The notes below the pieces were generated by a model. It did no database searches and had not been told where the DNA came from. It worked only from the letters and a program-made list of their open reading frames with translations. The position numbers and the translations under genes were made by a program. From Pseudomonas trivialis (GTDB taxonomy: Bacteria > Pseudomonadota > Gammaproteobacteria > Pseudomonadales > Pseudomonadaceae), in contig NZ_JYLK01000005.1 of assembly GCF_001439805.1 (NCBI RefSeq), positions 62,001-126,000 on the forward strand: a stretch of 64,000 nt of DNA. The letters run 5' to 3'. Of this stretch, positions 44,298 through 53,340 are shown piece after piece; the first letter of the stretch is position 1; each line of letters starts with the position of its first letter.

Positions 44298-45241
44298 AAC
44301 GGCAATTCCCCGAACTCACCGGCGGTTACCACCTGCCGCGCTTTGCCCGTGTTGTTGCCGTGACCGACGCCCCGGCCGACGCCGGCATCTGTGACGACTT
44401 CCGGCCTCGCTATGCGGTGGATATTGAGGTCATGGGGCCGGACGGCGAGCCAGATCCCAAGCTGCCGATCCTGGCCGGCGTACCGCTGCCCCTGCCCACC
44501 GGCGGCGAGGAAATGGGCATTTATGCATTCCCGGAGGAGGGCACCCAAGTAGTGGTGTGCTTTGCCTATGGCCTGCCGAACAAGCCTTATATCCAAACCA
44601 TTCTGCCCCACGGACTGAGCATGCCCAGCGTGCCGAAGGGTGACCAAGTGTGGCAGCACAGCGAGGCCTGTCAGCAGCGTGTCGACGCGGACGGCAACTG
44701 GCTGCGCCAAACGGACAGCAAGATTCGCGACAAGGCGATCGAGCGGGAAGTAGAGGCGATGGGGAACACTGAGCGTTTCCAGAATCACATCAGGACGGTG
44801 GATGACCATTCAAAGGAGTCAGTGGGTGGAATCAAAACTATCGAGGCTTTGGGCGCGCTCAAGCTGCTTTCGGGCGGATCTGCAAGCTTGGCGGCGGTGG
44901 ACGACCTGCACCAGGCGACCGGACGGGACTTGAACCTAGTGGTGGGGCAGAAGTGCAATGTCACTGTGGGTGGCGATATGGAGGAAAGGATCGAGGGGCT
45001 TCGCAGGAGCGTGGCAGCGGGCAGTCAGCGACTGGTAGCGCCCAAGACCTGGTTGGGATCCGAAAACTTGAACGTGTTGAAGGTACTATGTGATCTGCTG
45101 GAATTGGTAGAACGGATGAACATGCAAATTGCTGCGCATGTTCATGGTCCAAGCCCAACACCCAGTAACTCCGCAGAATTCACTAATGCAGGAGTAACTG
45201 CACACGCTTTAGCAAAGAATACAATTGCTATCACAGCATGA
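44270..45241 (+). CDS. Phage baseplate assembly protein V-like, isolated
   Basis: 323 residues from the ATG at 44270. The N-terminal OB-fold reads HLPRFARVVAVTD then PRYAVDIEVMGPDGEPDP, with EMGIYAFPEEGTQVVVCFAYG, the gp45/gpV pattern. A repetitive beta region follows (ATGRDLNLVVGQKCNVTVGGD), and the C-terminus has an HVHGPSPTPSN motif. It is not similar in detail to the tailocin V at 19646, so it comes from another phage type. No other tail gene is present, so it is probably nonfunctional in this context. Confidence 0.65.
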   Translation: MDYAIRRSVERQFPELTGGYHLPRFARVVAVTDAPADAGICDDFRPRYAVDIEVMGPDGEPDPKLPILAGVPLPLPTGGEEMGIYAFPEEGTQVVVCFAYGLPNKPYIQTILPHGLSMPSVPKGDQVWQHSEACQQRVDADGNWLRQTDSKIRDKAIEREVEAMGNTERFQNHIRTVDDHSKESVGGIKTIEALGALKLLSGGSASLAAVDDLHQATGRDLNLVVGQKCNVTVGGDMEERIEGLRRSVAAGSQRLVAPKTWLGSENLNVLKVLCDLLELVERMNMQIAAHVHGPSPTPSNSAEFTNAGVTAHALAKNTIAITA

Positions 45242-45257
45242 GATAAAGAAAGTGCTT

Positions 45258-47036
45258 TTATTTATTCCTCCGCCTGCCAGGCCATTCTGAGAGAAAATTT
45301 TCGCCGTATTTCTGAAACCAGTAATTTCTATACGGCAATACAACGATTCGCAATGTTAACCACCATAACATTGCAGATGCTTCGCTATTAAGGTGTGAGC
45401 TGGGTATATACCCATGTGAAACTTGATTTCTGAGATCTCCGTAGACTTTATCAGTTAGTATGGTTTTTAAGTGAAATAGTGTATCTCCAAACTCGTCGAC
45501 TAATTTTGGATACTCTAATAGGACCTTGAGGCCATCTCTTTCTTGGTCACCATCACCATGGATGCGTGTGGACTCTTCATCTAACTGCTCTAGCACATAT
45601 CGCAATGAATTTTCAATTTGCGGAATAAGTAAATGGCTTGACAGCAAGAAGTCGCCGTGAAAACCTGCCGTAAGACCTCGTGAATAAAACTCTTTATGAT
45701 CAGAAGGGATAAATGGGTTATTTACAATAAATGGCGACAACACTTCTTTGTCAAAATAAAAAGTGTTCACGATCGCTTCAGTTGCGGGCAATACATATGC
45801 TCGCGCTGTTAGTGCGTGATCGTTCCTTAGAAGTGTTGCCAGGTGGTTTTCAATGGCAGCGTCGTTTCCGTTTTCGTTGAAGTCAGCACCCGGCGTTTTA
45901 GCTACAATCATCCCCTCAGAATCTATATGATCTGCACCTAGGTCTGCAAAAATGGAGTTCATAACTGTCTTTTTTACCACGCCTCGTAGATCGTCGATTT
46001 TAGAGGGGGTGGTGACTACTAATGCGAGCCGAAATATACAGTCAAAAACATCTGTTCCTATGACAATTTTTTCTGCTGTTTTTACCTGTTCAGACATATC
46101 TCCGGAGGAGATTTCAAAATCGCCCATATGATGCTTTAGTTCGCGTTGATGCTCACGTAGTTTTTTATAAAGCTCGGCTTGTTTTGGTCTTGAGTTAGGC
46201 GTTTTTCGTATGGTTTCAATCGCCGACATTAAGCAGCCTACGCTAACTGCACTATCATGGTAATCAGCTTCAGTCTCATGGCAGCGTGAAATTTTTCTTA
46301 TTGCAGAATACTCACTTTCTTTGTCTTTCATGCTTGATGCACATGTTTGGCATACTTCTAAAAAAAGTACTGAGCGCCTAAAGGCTTTTTTGTCAAAAAG
46401 CTCATCCGCCATTCTTTCGGCTAATGAATAAAGATACTGATCATCCTTTATAACGAATTCGCAAGCAAGTCTAATTAGCTGGGCAGGGTAGTCTATAAGT
46501 TTTTCGTCGGTTAATAATAGGGCTACATATTCAGTCGCCAAATTATATTGGCTGCCTTGTGAGCGCCGGAGCATATGGCCGAGCCGTAATGCCCGTTCTA
46601 TTCTTGATACCGCTTTAAATCTATTATCTAAAATAAGCATTTTTGCGGAGTCGATATATGACACTACTGCCAGATGTGCTTGCTCTAGACCTCCTGCCTT
46701 CCTACACCAAACCAAGTCGCTTAACCGTGCTCTCATGTCGGCATTATTTATTTTTTTGGTTATGGCTGCCATACAAAATAAAGAATTTTCATTGAAGTCT
46801 TTAATGCTGGATGAATGAGTTTCTGCATACTGGAAGTAAGGCTTGAAAGGTACTCTAGCATCTGAAGGATCCAGCATCATAGATGATATGTGATGAAGTA
46901 GTTCTGCAGCGTTTTTAGGCTCTATGTTGTCAGTCGCCATATAGAGTTCGGTGCAATCAAGTGAGTTTTCTATGCTCGGTAGATTGATTATGGAAAGCAT
47001 TTCTATTGAAGATACTTTGAGATTGCCAATTTCCAT
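45258..47036 (-). CDS. DUF4209-like protein with RNxxxHG motif, candidate defence gene
   Basis: 592 residues, markedly AT-rich compared with the chromosome. The C-terminal region carries DLRNQVSHGYIP, the RNxxxHG signature of DUF4209, which resembles the RNase-type HEPN motif, preceded by GDTLFHLKTILTDKVYG and a segment QIENSLRYVLEQLDEES. The N-terminal 400 residues are helical with no recognised catalytic motif. The ATG at 47036 has GAGGA 5 nt upstream; an ATG four codons earlier overlaps that site. It is convergent with the phage fragment and divergent from the HEPN-HTH gene. An anti-phage or abortive role is inference from the motif and island setting. Confidence 0.7.
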   Translation of the reverse strand: MEIGNLKVSSIEMLSIINLPSIENSLDCTELYMATDNIEPKNAAELLHHISSMMLDPSDARVPFKPYFQYAETHSSSIKDFNENSLFCMAAITKKINNADMRARLSDLVWCRKAGGLEQAHLAVVSYIDSAKMLILDNRFKAVSRIERALRLGHMLRRSQGSQYNLATEYVALLLTDEKLIDYPAQLIRLACEFVIKDDQYLYSLAERMADELFDKKAFRRSVLFLEVCQTCASSMKDKESEYSAIRKISRCHETEADYHDSAVSVGCLMSAIETIRKTPNSRPKQAELYKKLREHQRELKHHMGDFEISSGDMSEQVKTAEKIVIGTDVFDCIFRLALVVTTPSKIDDLRGVVKKTVMNSIFADLGADHIDSEGMIVAKTPGADFNENGNDAAIENHLATLLRNDHALTARAYVLPATEAIVNTFYFDKEVLSPFIVNNPFIPSDHKEFYSRGLTAGFHGDFLLSSHLLIPQIENSLRYVLEQLDEESTRIHGDGDQERDGLKVLLEYPKLVDEFGDTLFHLKTILTDKVYGDLRNQVSHGYIPSSHLNSEASAMLWWLTLRIVVLPYRNYWFQKYGENFLSEWPGRRRNK

Positions 47037-47581
47037 TTGCGTCCTCATTTCTGCAACTGAGCTATGAATGTGAATAACTTAAAAAGTCGATTATTAAAAA
47101 TATCATTAAAATAAAAAAACTCCAGAAAAAGCACTTATCCCCCTCCCGCCGACGGGCTTCGTGTCGTTTTTTTGTGCAAACGAGAGGGGGGGCAATCAGG
47201 GTTACCGACTAGGCCTGCTGCGGGCTCTAGGGGGCGTTACGCGGTTTCACTGTGTGTGAGGCTGTGCGACAAAATGCAATGGCTTCACACTGCGTCAGAT
47301 TAAATAGGTGAATCGGACGGATAGCTGTGACGCCCGGAATACGGGGGCAATCTTTAAAAAAAGTCCATAGTGGAGGCGTTTTGTGATTTTGAATGGCTCT
47401 GCCGGTAGCACATTTTTTGTTTTCCTCATCGGACATTTTTCGACCTTGAAGCCTTGCTCTGCGGGGCTTAAAGCTGAATAGCCGCTTTTCGTAGCTTTGT
47501 AATGCCGAATTGGCACTGTAGGTACTATCAAGAACCGCATATGCACTCCAAAAGCACGCGCCACTTCCGAGTAAGGCTGCA
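47037..47581. other. Divergent intergenic region inside the island
   Basis: 545 bp. The left third is very AT-rich and probably holds the promoter of the DUF4209 gene. A hairpin ending GTGTCG-TTTTTTT lies near 47150-47173. Two overlapping minus-strand frames (47227-47436 and 47295-47582) are open but lack clear ribosome sites or recognisable domains, so I do not call them. Confidence 0.4.
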
Positions 47582-48424
47582 ATGAAAATACACCGTCCTT
47601 ATGGCCTCGCGCCCACTACGTTAGAAGCAGACATTCTCAAGCTCCGAGCTTTCGAAATGGTCCTGATCCTTTTTTACATGGAAGACTTGAAGTCGTTCAT
47701 TGTCGAAAGCATTGAAACCACTCGTAAGATCAACGGCACCGCTACGTCCTTGCCCAAAATTAAGATGGATGCAGCAAGGAAGCTCCTCGTTGCAGAAGGA
47801 TGCATATCCCAAGCAGAGAGCGACGAGATTCTCAGGCTAGTGGACTACCGAAACACCATCGGACACCAGATTCACGCCCTAACCTGCGACATTGGCGCTT
47901 ATTCGGAGCTTGGCGATTTTGACCCTAAAACCTATGAGTCCGTGCGTAAGTACGATTACTCAGCTGCCAAAGGCGCTGGTCAGCTTCGCAAAAAGGTAAG
48001 CGAAGGAATGGCTGAAAAATTTTGCTTGCGTGCGAATTTCAATGGCCTGAGGTTCGAGGCAGCAGAGCGCATTTACGTGAAAGAGATTCAGCGTCTGACA
48101 ATAAAGGTTAATCAGCAAATCCGACAGCTTAACGAAACCCTCAAGATGACAGCTGCCGTCATACGCGAAATTCCGAAGTCCGTCATGGATCGTGCCCAGC
48201 CTGGTCACCCAAGAAATATTAAAAATAATGGGACGCTCAGCAAGCTCGGTACGATCTGTGTCTTTCAGCTATTTGACGCCAATGCGACACCCCTTGCCGT
48301 TGCGTACCTAATGAGGATTTCAGTGCGGTCCGCAAATAATTGGCATAAGAAATGGGGCAGGGCTAACGCAGCAGACGCTGGTGTGAGTCAGAAGCTCGAC
48401 TCGCCTAGGGCCAAGAAAGATTGA
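47582..48424 (+). CDS. Unknown protein with HEPN-like RNxxxH motif and C-terminal helix-turn-helix
   Basis: 280 residues, not recognised as a named family. The N-terminal half is helical and contains DYRNTIGHQIH (R90, N91, H95), the R-x4-H form typical of HEPN ribonucleases. The C-terminal 50 residues (TICVFQLFDANATPLAVAYLMRISVRSANNWHKKWGR) look like a helix-turn-helix. An RNase or RNA/DNA-binding defence factor is possible. Codon use is intermediate between island and chromosome. It is divergent from the DUF4209 gene; both carry RNxxxH, which suggests a functional pair or independent cargo. Confidence 0.6.
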   Translation: MKIHRPYGLAPTTLEADILKLRAFEMVLILFYMEDLKSFIVESIETTRKINGTATSLPKIKMDAARKLLVAEGCISQAESDEILRLVDYRNTIGHQIHALTCDIGAYSELGDFDPKTYESVRKYDYSAAKGAGQLRKKVSEGMAEKFCLRANFNGLRFEAAERIYVKEIQRLTIKVNQQIRQLNETLKMTAAVIREIPKSVMDRAQPGHPRNIKNNGTLSKLGTICVFQLFDANATPLAVAYLMRISVRSANNWHKKWGRANAADAGVSQKLDSPRAKKD

Positions 48425-48489
48425 AACCTTGATCTTTTGAGCCGCCGTGCGGGCTCTCTCAAGGCTGTATATTTTGAGAATCGTTAGGA

Positions 48490-48695
48490 CAACCCAGGGA
48501 AACAAAGCCAACCTTGGGGTTGGCTTTTGCGATGGTGGTGGACATGTCTAACCTCGGTATTGAATGACGCCGCCGGTCGGGCACGACAAGGCGGTTGCCG
48601 GGCACTGGGTGTGCCTCTGATCAAAAAGTGCGCAATTCTAGCGATGGGCGGCGCGCTTGACCAGCTTTACGCGGGGAAATGCGACGAGTGCTGCG
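48490..48695. repeat. 206-bp direct repeat, right copy (truncated rimO 5' end)
   Basis: One mismatch to 43614-43819. It contains the rimO leader and 18 codons, after which the frame continues only briefly (GCPNDSQNIQP, then stop). It is therefore a displaced or transported rimO start, with its minus-strand promoter aimed at the HEPN-HTH gene. Confidence 0.95.
48676..48695 (+). repeat. 20-bp core repeat, copy 2 of 3
   Basis: GAAATGCGACGAGTGCTGCG at the right end of the 206-bp repeat. It separates the DUF4209/HEPN module from the toxin-antitoxin module. Confidence 0.85.
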
Positions 48696-48724
48696 TGGGT
48701 ATTTTGTAGCCGCTTGCCATGTTC

Positions 48725-49060
48725 TCAAGCGTGGGCGTCCTGTTCTGAGCGATGCGCGACAACTCTGGACATGCCCACACCTAGCGCCTGTAGTACTTTC
48801 AGGAGAGTGGAGAGCTTTGGATCGCCGCCCGCTGCTATTGATCTGTAAAGATTTGCTCTGTTGAGTCCCGTGTTCTGAGACAAGTGGAGCATGCCGCCGC
48901 GCGCTTCCGCGACACGCCGGACGGCGACGAGGAAGGCGTCCTCACCACCCGCTTCATCAATTTTTTCAAGCGCGACGCAGAGGTATTCGAGCGCAAATGC
49001 TTCGTCGTTTCGGAGCATTTCAAGGACGCTGTCTTCATGAGAGCGAGTACCAGTATTCAT
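48725..49060 (-). CDS. HigA-like antitoxin (addiction module antidote)
   Basis: 111 residues: a helical N-terminus and a C-terminal XRE-type helix-turn-helix (LSQNTGLNRANLYRSIAAGGDPKLSTLLKVLQALG), matching the probable addiction module antidote family that pairs with RelE-like killers. It neutralises the toxin and represses the operon. Its ATG overlaps the toxin stop (ATGA), so synthesis is coupled. The toxin-first order is that of higBA-type loci. Confidence 0.85.
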   Translation of the reverse strand: MNTGTRSHEDSVLEMLRNDEAFALEYLCVALEKIDEAGGEDAFLVAVRRVAEARGGMLHLSQNTGLNRANLYRSIAAGGDPKLSTLLKVLQALGVGMSRVVAHRSEQDAHA

Positions 49061-49380
49061 TGTTGCTGCACCTTGTAGGATTTCCAGAGAGTCTTGGCCT
49101 GATCAATGTCGTTCTGCTGTCTGACCTTTGATCCACCGCCCAGCAGCAAAATAATTCTTCGATCCTGAATTGCGTAATACACGCGAAAGCCGGGGCCGAA
49201 GTCGAGTTTCATCTCAAACACCCCACCACCAACCGGCTCGGTCATTCCGAAGTGGCCAAGGGCTGCTCGGTCCAATCGGGTGGTGATTCTTGCTTTTGAT
49301 CGCTTGTCTTGCACGGTGTCCAGCCAAGCTTGATAGATATCCACACCGTTGGCAGACAGTACATGCTTCACTTCGTACAT
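49057..49380 (-). CDS. RelE/HigB-like toxin (addiction module killer)
   Basis: 107 residues of the RelE/ParE superfamily. The ARITTRLDRAALGHFGMTEPVGGGVFEMKLDFGPGFRVYYA region and the ILLLGGGSKVRQQNDIDQAKTLW end are typical of the phage-derived Gp49-like/HigB group, which cleave mRNA on ribosomes. It is the first gene of the toxin-antitoxin unit; the upstream 200 bp is AT-rich with candidate promoters. Confidence 0.87.
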   Translation of the reverse strand: MYEVKHVLSANGVDIYQAWLDTVQDKRSKARITTRLDRAALGHFGMTEPVGGGVFEMKLDFGPGFRVYYAIQDRRIILLLGGGSKVRQQNDIDQAKTLWKSYKVQQQ

Positions 49381-49749
49381 AATAAATGTACTTTAAAAGA
49401 GACATTTCGATGATTGAGTTTCTATATCGACTGAGCGTGTTATGCCGAGCCTCAATTGAAATAATCAGGTAATCCGGTCGAGAGTTCCGGTTCCGCCGCC
49501 CAGGCACGACTGCTGAGTGGGGCGAAAATATACGGTCGGCAGTAGGTATGATCAATGAAGGCAAAAAGGCTCTAATACGACTTGATCAGCGAAATGCGAC
49601 GAGTGCTGCGCTATGCTTCGCGCCTCTGCTCACGGGCCAGTCCCGTGAGTCAATAAAACGTCTGTTACGAGAAGTTAAACGGCGCATGCTAGGGTCCGCT
49701 CAGGTGCGTTGTTTATAAATGGCCGCAGGTCAAAGGGCAGGAGTGGTTG
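49381..49749. other. Upstream region of the toxin-antitoxin unit and of kup
   Basis: Contains the third 20-bp core at 49591, then a short CACGGG/CCCGTG hairpin at 49638-49654 and the kup leader. No gene is supported; a short minus-strand frame (49214-49564) overlaps the toxin in another frame and is rejected. Confidence 0.5.
49591..49610 (+). repeat. 20-bp core repeat, copy 3 of 3
   Basis: GAAATGCGACGAGTGCTGCG, preceded by CTTGATCAGC, which echoes CTTGACCAGC upstream of copies 1 and 2. It marks the right boundary of the island next to kup. Confidence 0.85.
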
Positions 49750-51651
49750 ATGGGTCAGGCAAGTAGTCAGGCGGCGGGTGCCGAGCATTCAAACGCCAAG
49801 CCGATAGGCATGCTGGTGGCGGCGGTCGGGGTGGTTTACGGCGATATCGGGACCAGCCCGCTCTATACCCTCAAAGAAGTATTCACCGGCGGTTATGGGG
49901 TGCAGGTCAACCATGACGGCGTGTTGGGGATCCTGGCGCTGATTTTCTGGTCGCTGATCTGGGTCGTGTCGATCAAATACATGCTGTTCGTGCTGCGCGC
50001 CGACAACCAGGGCGAGGGCGGCATCATGGCCCTGACCGCACTGGCGCGACGCGCGGCGGGGGAGCGCAGGAAGCTGCGCAGTTTCCTCGTGGTGTGCGGC
50101 CTGTGCGGCGCGGCGCTGTTCTATGGCGACAGCATGATCACCCCGGCGATCTCGGTGCTGTCGGCCGTGGAAGGCCTGGAGCTGGCCTTTGATGGCGTGG
50201 ATAAGTGGGTGGTGCCCATCGCGCTGGTGGTGCTGGTGGCGCTGTTCCTGATCCAGAAGCACGGCACCGACCGCATCGGCAAGCTGTTCGGGCCGGTGAT
50301 GGTCACCTGGTTTCTGGTGCTCGGCGGCCTTGGCGTGTACGGCATCACCCTGCACCCCGAAGTGCTCAGCGCATTGAACCCGATGTGGGCCGTGCGTTTC
50401 TTCGAGGCCCACCCCGGCATCGGCGTGGCGATTCTGGGCGCGGTGGTGCTGGCGTTGACCGGTGCCGAAGCGCTGTACGCCGACATGGGCCACTTCGGGC
50501 GCAAGCCCATCGCCCGCGCCTGGTTCATCCTGGTGCTGCCGGCGCTGGTGCTCAATTATTTCGGCCAGGGCGCCATGCTGCTGGGCGATCCTGAAGCCGC
50601 GCGCAACCCGTTCTATCTGCTGGCGCCAAGCTGGGCGCTGATCCCGCTGGTGGGGCTGTCCACCCTGGCCACGGTGATTGCATCCCAGGCGGTGATTTCC
50701 GGGGCGTTCTCGTTGACGCGCCAGGCGATCCAGCTGGGTTACATCCCGCGCATGCACATCCAGCACACCTCCAGTGCCGAGCAGGGCCAGATCTACATCG
50801 GCGCGGTGAACTGGTCGCTGATGGTCGGTGTGATCCTGCTGGTGCTGGGCTTCGAGTCCTCCAACGCACTGGCCTCGGCCTACGGCGTGGCCGTGACCGG
50901 CACCATGCTGATGACCACCATCCTGGTGTCGGCCGTGATGCTGCTGCTGTGGAAATGGCCGCCGATCCTGGCCGTGCCGGTGTTGCTCTGCTGCCTGTTG
51001 GTGGACGGGCTGTACTTTGCCGCCAATGTGCCGAAGATCATCCAGGGCGGCGCCTTCCCGGTGCTGGCGGGGATCGTGCTGTTCGTGTTGATGACGACGT
51101 GGAAGCGCGGCAAGCAGCTGCTGGTGGAACGCCTCGACGAGGGCGGCCTGCCGCTGCCGATCTTTATCAACAGCATCCGTGTGCAACCGCCTCACCGCGT
51201 GCAGGGCACGGCGGTGTTCCTTACCGCGCGGCCCGACGCAACGCCCCATGCGCTGCTGCACAACCTGCTGCACAACCAGGTGCTGCATGAGCAGGTGGTG
51301 CTGCTGACGGTGGTCTACGAAGACATTCCACGCGTACCCGCCTCCCGGCGCTTCGAGGTGGATGCCTACGGCGAAGGCTTCTTCCGGGTGATCCTGCACT
51401 TTGGTTTTACCGACGAGCCGGATGTGCCCCAGGCGCTGAAGTTGTGCCATCTGGAAGAGCTGGATTTCAGCCCGATGCGCACCACGTATTTCCTCAGCCG
51501 CGAAACCGTGATCGCCTCGCGCATCAAGGGCATGGCACGTTGGCGCGAAGCGCTGTTCGCCTTCATGTTGAAGAACGCCAACGGCAATCTGCGCTTCTTC
51601 AAGCTTCCGGTAAACCGGGTGATCGAGCTGGGCACTCAGGTCGAAATGTAG
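49750..51651 (+). CDS. kup: Potassium uptake protein Kup
   Basis: 633 residues: about 12 membrane helices in the first 430 residues (starting [22 protein letters not shown], the diagnostic KUP/HAK motif) and a soluble C-terminal domain of about 200 residues. It is an H+/K+ symporter in the inner membrane. The ATG at 49750 has GGCAGGAG upstream; a TTG one codon earlier is not used. A terminator follows. Confidence 0.95.
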   Translation: MGQASSQAAGAEHSNAKPIGMLVAAVGVVYGDIGTSPLYTLKEVFTGGYGVQVNHDGVLGILALIFWSLIWVVSIKYMLFVLRADNQGEGGIMALTALARRAAGERRKLRSFLVVCGLCGAALFYGDSMITPAISVLSAVEGLELAFDGVDKWVVPIALVVLVALFLIQKHGTDRIGKLFGPVMVTWFLVLGGLGVYGITLHPEVLSALNPMWAVRFFEAHPGIGVAILGAVVLALTGAEALYADMGHFGRKPIARAWFILVLPALVLNYFGQGAMLLGDPEAARNPFYLLAPSWALIPLVGLSTLATVIASQAVISGAFSLTRQAIQLGYIPRMHIQHTSSAEQGQIYIGAVNWSLMVGVILLVLGFESSNALASAYGVAVTGTMLMTTILVSAVMLLLWKWPPILAVPVLLCCLLVDGLYFAANVPKIIQGGAFPVLAGIVLFVLMTTWKRGKQLLVERLDEGGLPLPIFINSIRVQPPHRVQGTAVFLTARPDATPHALLHNLLHNQVLHEQVVLLTVVYEDIPRVPASRRFEVDAYGEGFFRVILHFGFTDEPDVPQALKLCHLEELDFSPMRTTYFLSRETVIASRIKGMARWREALFAFMLKNANGNLRFFKLPVNRVIELGTQVEM

Positions 51652-51665
51652 ACCGCTGTACCTCC

Positions 51666-51696
51666 GGGAGCCGGCAATCGGCTCCCGTCTTTCCTT
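51666..51696 (+). terminator. Terminator of kup
   Basis: GGGAGCCG / CGGCTCCC with loop GCAAT, followed by a T-rich GTCTTTCCTT stretch. Confidence 0.7.
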
Positions 51697-51776
51697 CTGA
51701 ACCCTGTGTGATCGACGGTTGTCGACTAGGCTCAAGGCACCGTTGATGTGCCCACAGATCCCGAAAGAGGTGCGCC

Positions 51777-52883
51777 ATGAGTCAACTGCTCGAACCCTAT
51801 ACCCTGCGCCAATTGACCCTGCTCAATCGCATCGTGGTCTCGCCGATGTGCCAGTACTCCAGTGTCGATGGCCTGGCCAACGACTGGCATCTGGTCCACC
51901 TCGGCAGCCGTGCGGTGGGCGGCGCCGGGCTGATCTTTACCGAGTCCACCGCAGTGACCGCCGAGGGCCGTATCACTGCCCAGGACTTGGGGTTGTGGAA
52001 CGATGCACAGATCGAGCCGCTGCAACGCATCACCCGGTTCATCGCGGCCCAGGGCGCGGTGGCCGGCATCCAGCTGGGCCATGCCGGACGCAAGGCCAGC
52101 ACCCACCGTCCGTGGATTGGCAAGCATGGCAGCGTCAAACCGGAAGACGGCGGCTGGGTGCCGGTGGGGCCCTCGCCGATCGCATTCGACCCTCAGCACA
52201 CCCAGCCCACGCCGCTGGACGAAGGACAGATCCAGCAAGTGATCGCCGACTTCGTGGCAGCCGCCCGGCGCGCATTGACGGCAGGTTTCGAGGTGGTGGA
52301 AATCCACGCCGCCCACGGCTACCTGCTGCACCAATTCCTTTCGCCCATCAGCAACCAGCGCCGGGATCAGTACGGCGGTTCTTTCGAAAACCGCATCCGC
52401 CTGGTGCTCGAAGTGACCCGCGCGGTACGTGAAATCTGGCCTCAAGAGTTGCCGCTGTTTGTGCGTGTGTCGGCTACCGACTGGGTTGAAGACGGCTGGA
52501 ACCCCGATGAAACCGTGGAGCTGGCGCGTCGCCTGAAGGCGCTGGGCGTCGACCTGATCGACGTCTCCTCCGGTGGCACCGCCGCCAACGCCGAAATCCC
52601 CACCGGCCCTGGCTACCAGACGCGTTTTGCCGAGCGTGTGCGCAAGGAATCCGGGATTGCCACGGGCACGGTTGGCATGATCACCGAGCCGGCCCAGGCC
52701 GAGCATATCCTGCGCACCTGCCAGGCGGACCTGATCTTCCTTGCCCGTGAACTGCTGCGCGACCCGTACTGGCCCCTGCATGCCGATGATGACCTGGGTG
52801 GGCGCAAGGCGACCTGGCCGGCGCAGTATCAGCGCGCGACCCATCGCGACCAGCCGATCCATGAGTCTGACCTGCGCGATTGA
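51777..52883 (+). CDS. Old-yellow-enzyme reductase (YqjM/XenA-like NADH:flavin oxidoreductase)
   Basis: 368 residues, an FMN TIM-barrel ene-reductase. C25 in SPMCQYSSV is the redox-tuning Cys of the YqjM/XenA class, HAGRKAS is the FMN loop, and the substrate His pair lies in EIHAAHGYL. It reduces activated C=C bonds and some nitro compounds with NAD(P)H. GAGGTGC precedes the ATG. It is a single gene with its own terminator; the physiological substrate is unknown. Confidence 0.9.
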   Translation: MSQLLEPYTLRQLTLLNRIVVSPMCQYSSVDGLANDWHLVHLGSRAVGGAGLIFTESTAVTAEGRITAQDLGLWNDAQIEPLQRITRFIAAQGAVAGIQLGHAGRKASTHRPWIGKHGSVKPEDGGWVPVGPSPIAFDPQHTQPTPLDEGQIQQVIADFVAAARRALTAGFEVVEIHAAHGYLLHQFLSPISNQRRDQYGGSFENRIRLVLEVTRAVREIWPQELPLFVRVSATDWVEDGWNPDETVELARRLKALGVDLIDVSSGGTAANAEIPTGPGYQTRFAERVRKESGIATGTVGMITEPAQAEHILRTCQADLIFLARELLRDPYWPLHADDDLGGRKATWPAQYQRATHRDQPIHESDLRD

Positions 52884-52902
52884 TCCCGCGCAGGCTGTAC
52901 CG

Positions 52903-52930
52903 AAACCCACCCTGACCCGGTGGGTTTTTT
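52903..52930 (+). terminator. Terminator of the OYE gene
   Basis: AAACCCACC / GGTGGGTTT with loop CTGACCC, followed by TTTTTT. Confidence 0.85.
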
Positions 52931-53097
52931 GCGCCTGGATTGTGAGATGCGGCTGTAGGTATTTGTTACCGAAGTAATTTATTTAAGTGAATACTCTAAA
53001 AAAATCCCACACGTGACAAGATTGTTTCTACGCTTAGGGTAAGTCTGGTTTCTGGCCCAGGAAGTCAGTCGGTTTGCCCGCGAAGGTATTGCGCTTC

Positions 53098-53340
53098 ATG
53101 GCAGGCAAAGAATGGGCACAAGGAGTATTTGATCGTTATCAGGAGAAACAGTCCATGGCCAAGTCCTATGGTGTAGCGGGTGTGGTGGCGTGTTTTCTGA
53201 CCCGCAGGATGTCCCTGCGTGGTCGCAGGTTGAGTTCGGACGAGGCTGAATTGCTGGCGCAGTATCGCGCCCTGACCGAGGACGATCAGGTGGCGATGCG
53301 GTATCTGGTGGGGGCGATGAAGAGTGTGTCGCGGTTTTAA
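53098..53340 (+). CDS. Small hypothetical protein
   Basis: 80 residues from the ATG at 53098, helical, ending LSSDEAELLAQYRALTEDDQVAMRYLVGAM, which resembles the C-terminal tail of some phage-type repressors. A second ATG at 53155 would give 61 residues. The ribosome site is weak. No family is recognised; codon use is compatible with a real gene. Confidence 0.45.
   Translation: MAGKEWAQGVFDRYQEKQSMAKSYGVAGVVACFLTRRMSLRGRRLSSDEAELLAQYRALTEDDQVAMRYLVGAMKSVSRF

Noticed and set aside
47227-47582. Two overlapping minus-strand frames upstream of the HEPN-HTH gene
   Set aside because: They overlap each other in different frames, lack ribosome sites and resemble no family; possibly decayed coding DNA.
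49214-49564. Minus-strand frame overlapping the RelE-like toxin
   Set aside because: It is an out-of-frame reading over the toxin gene.
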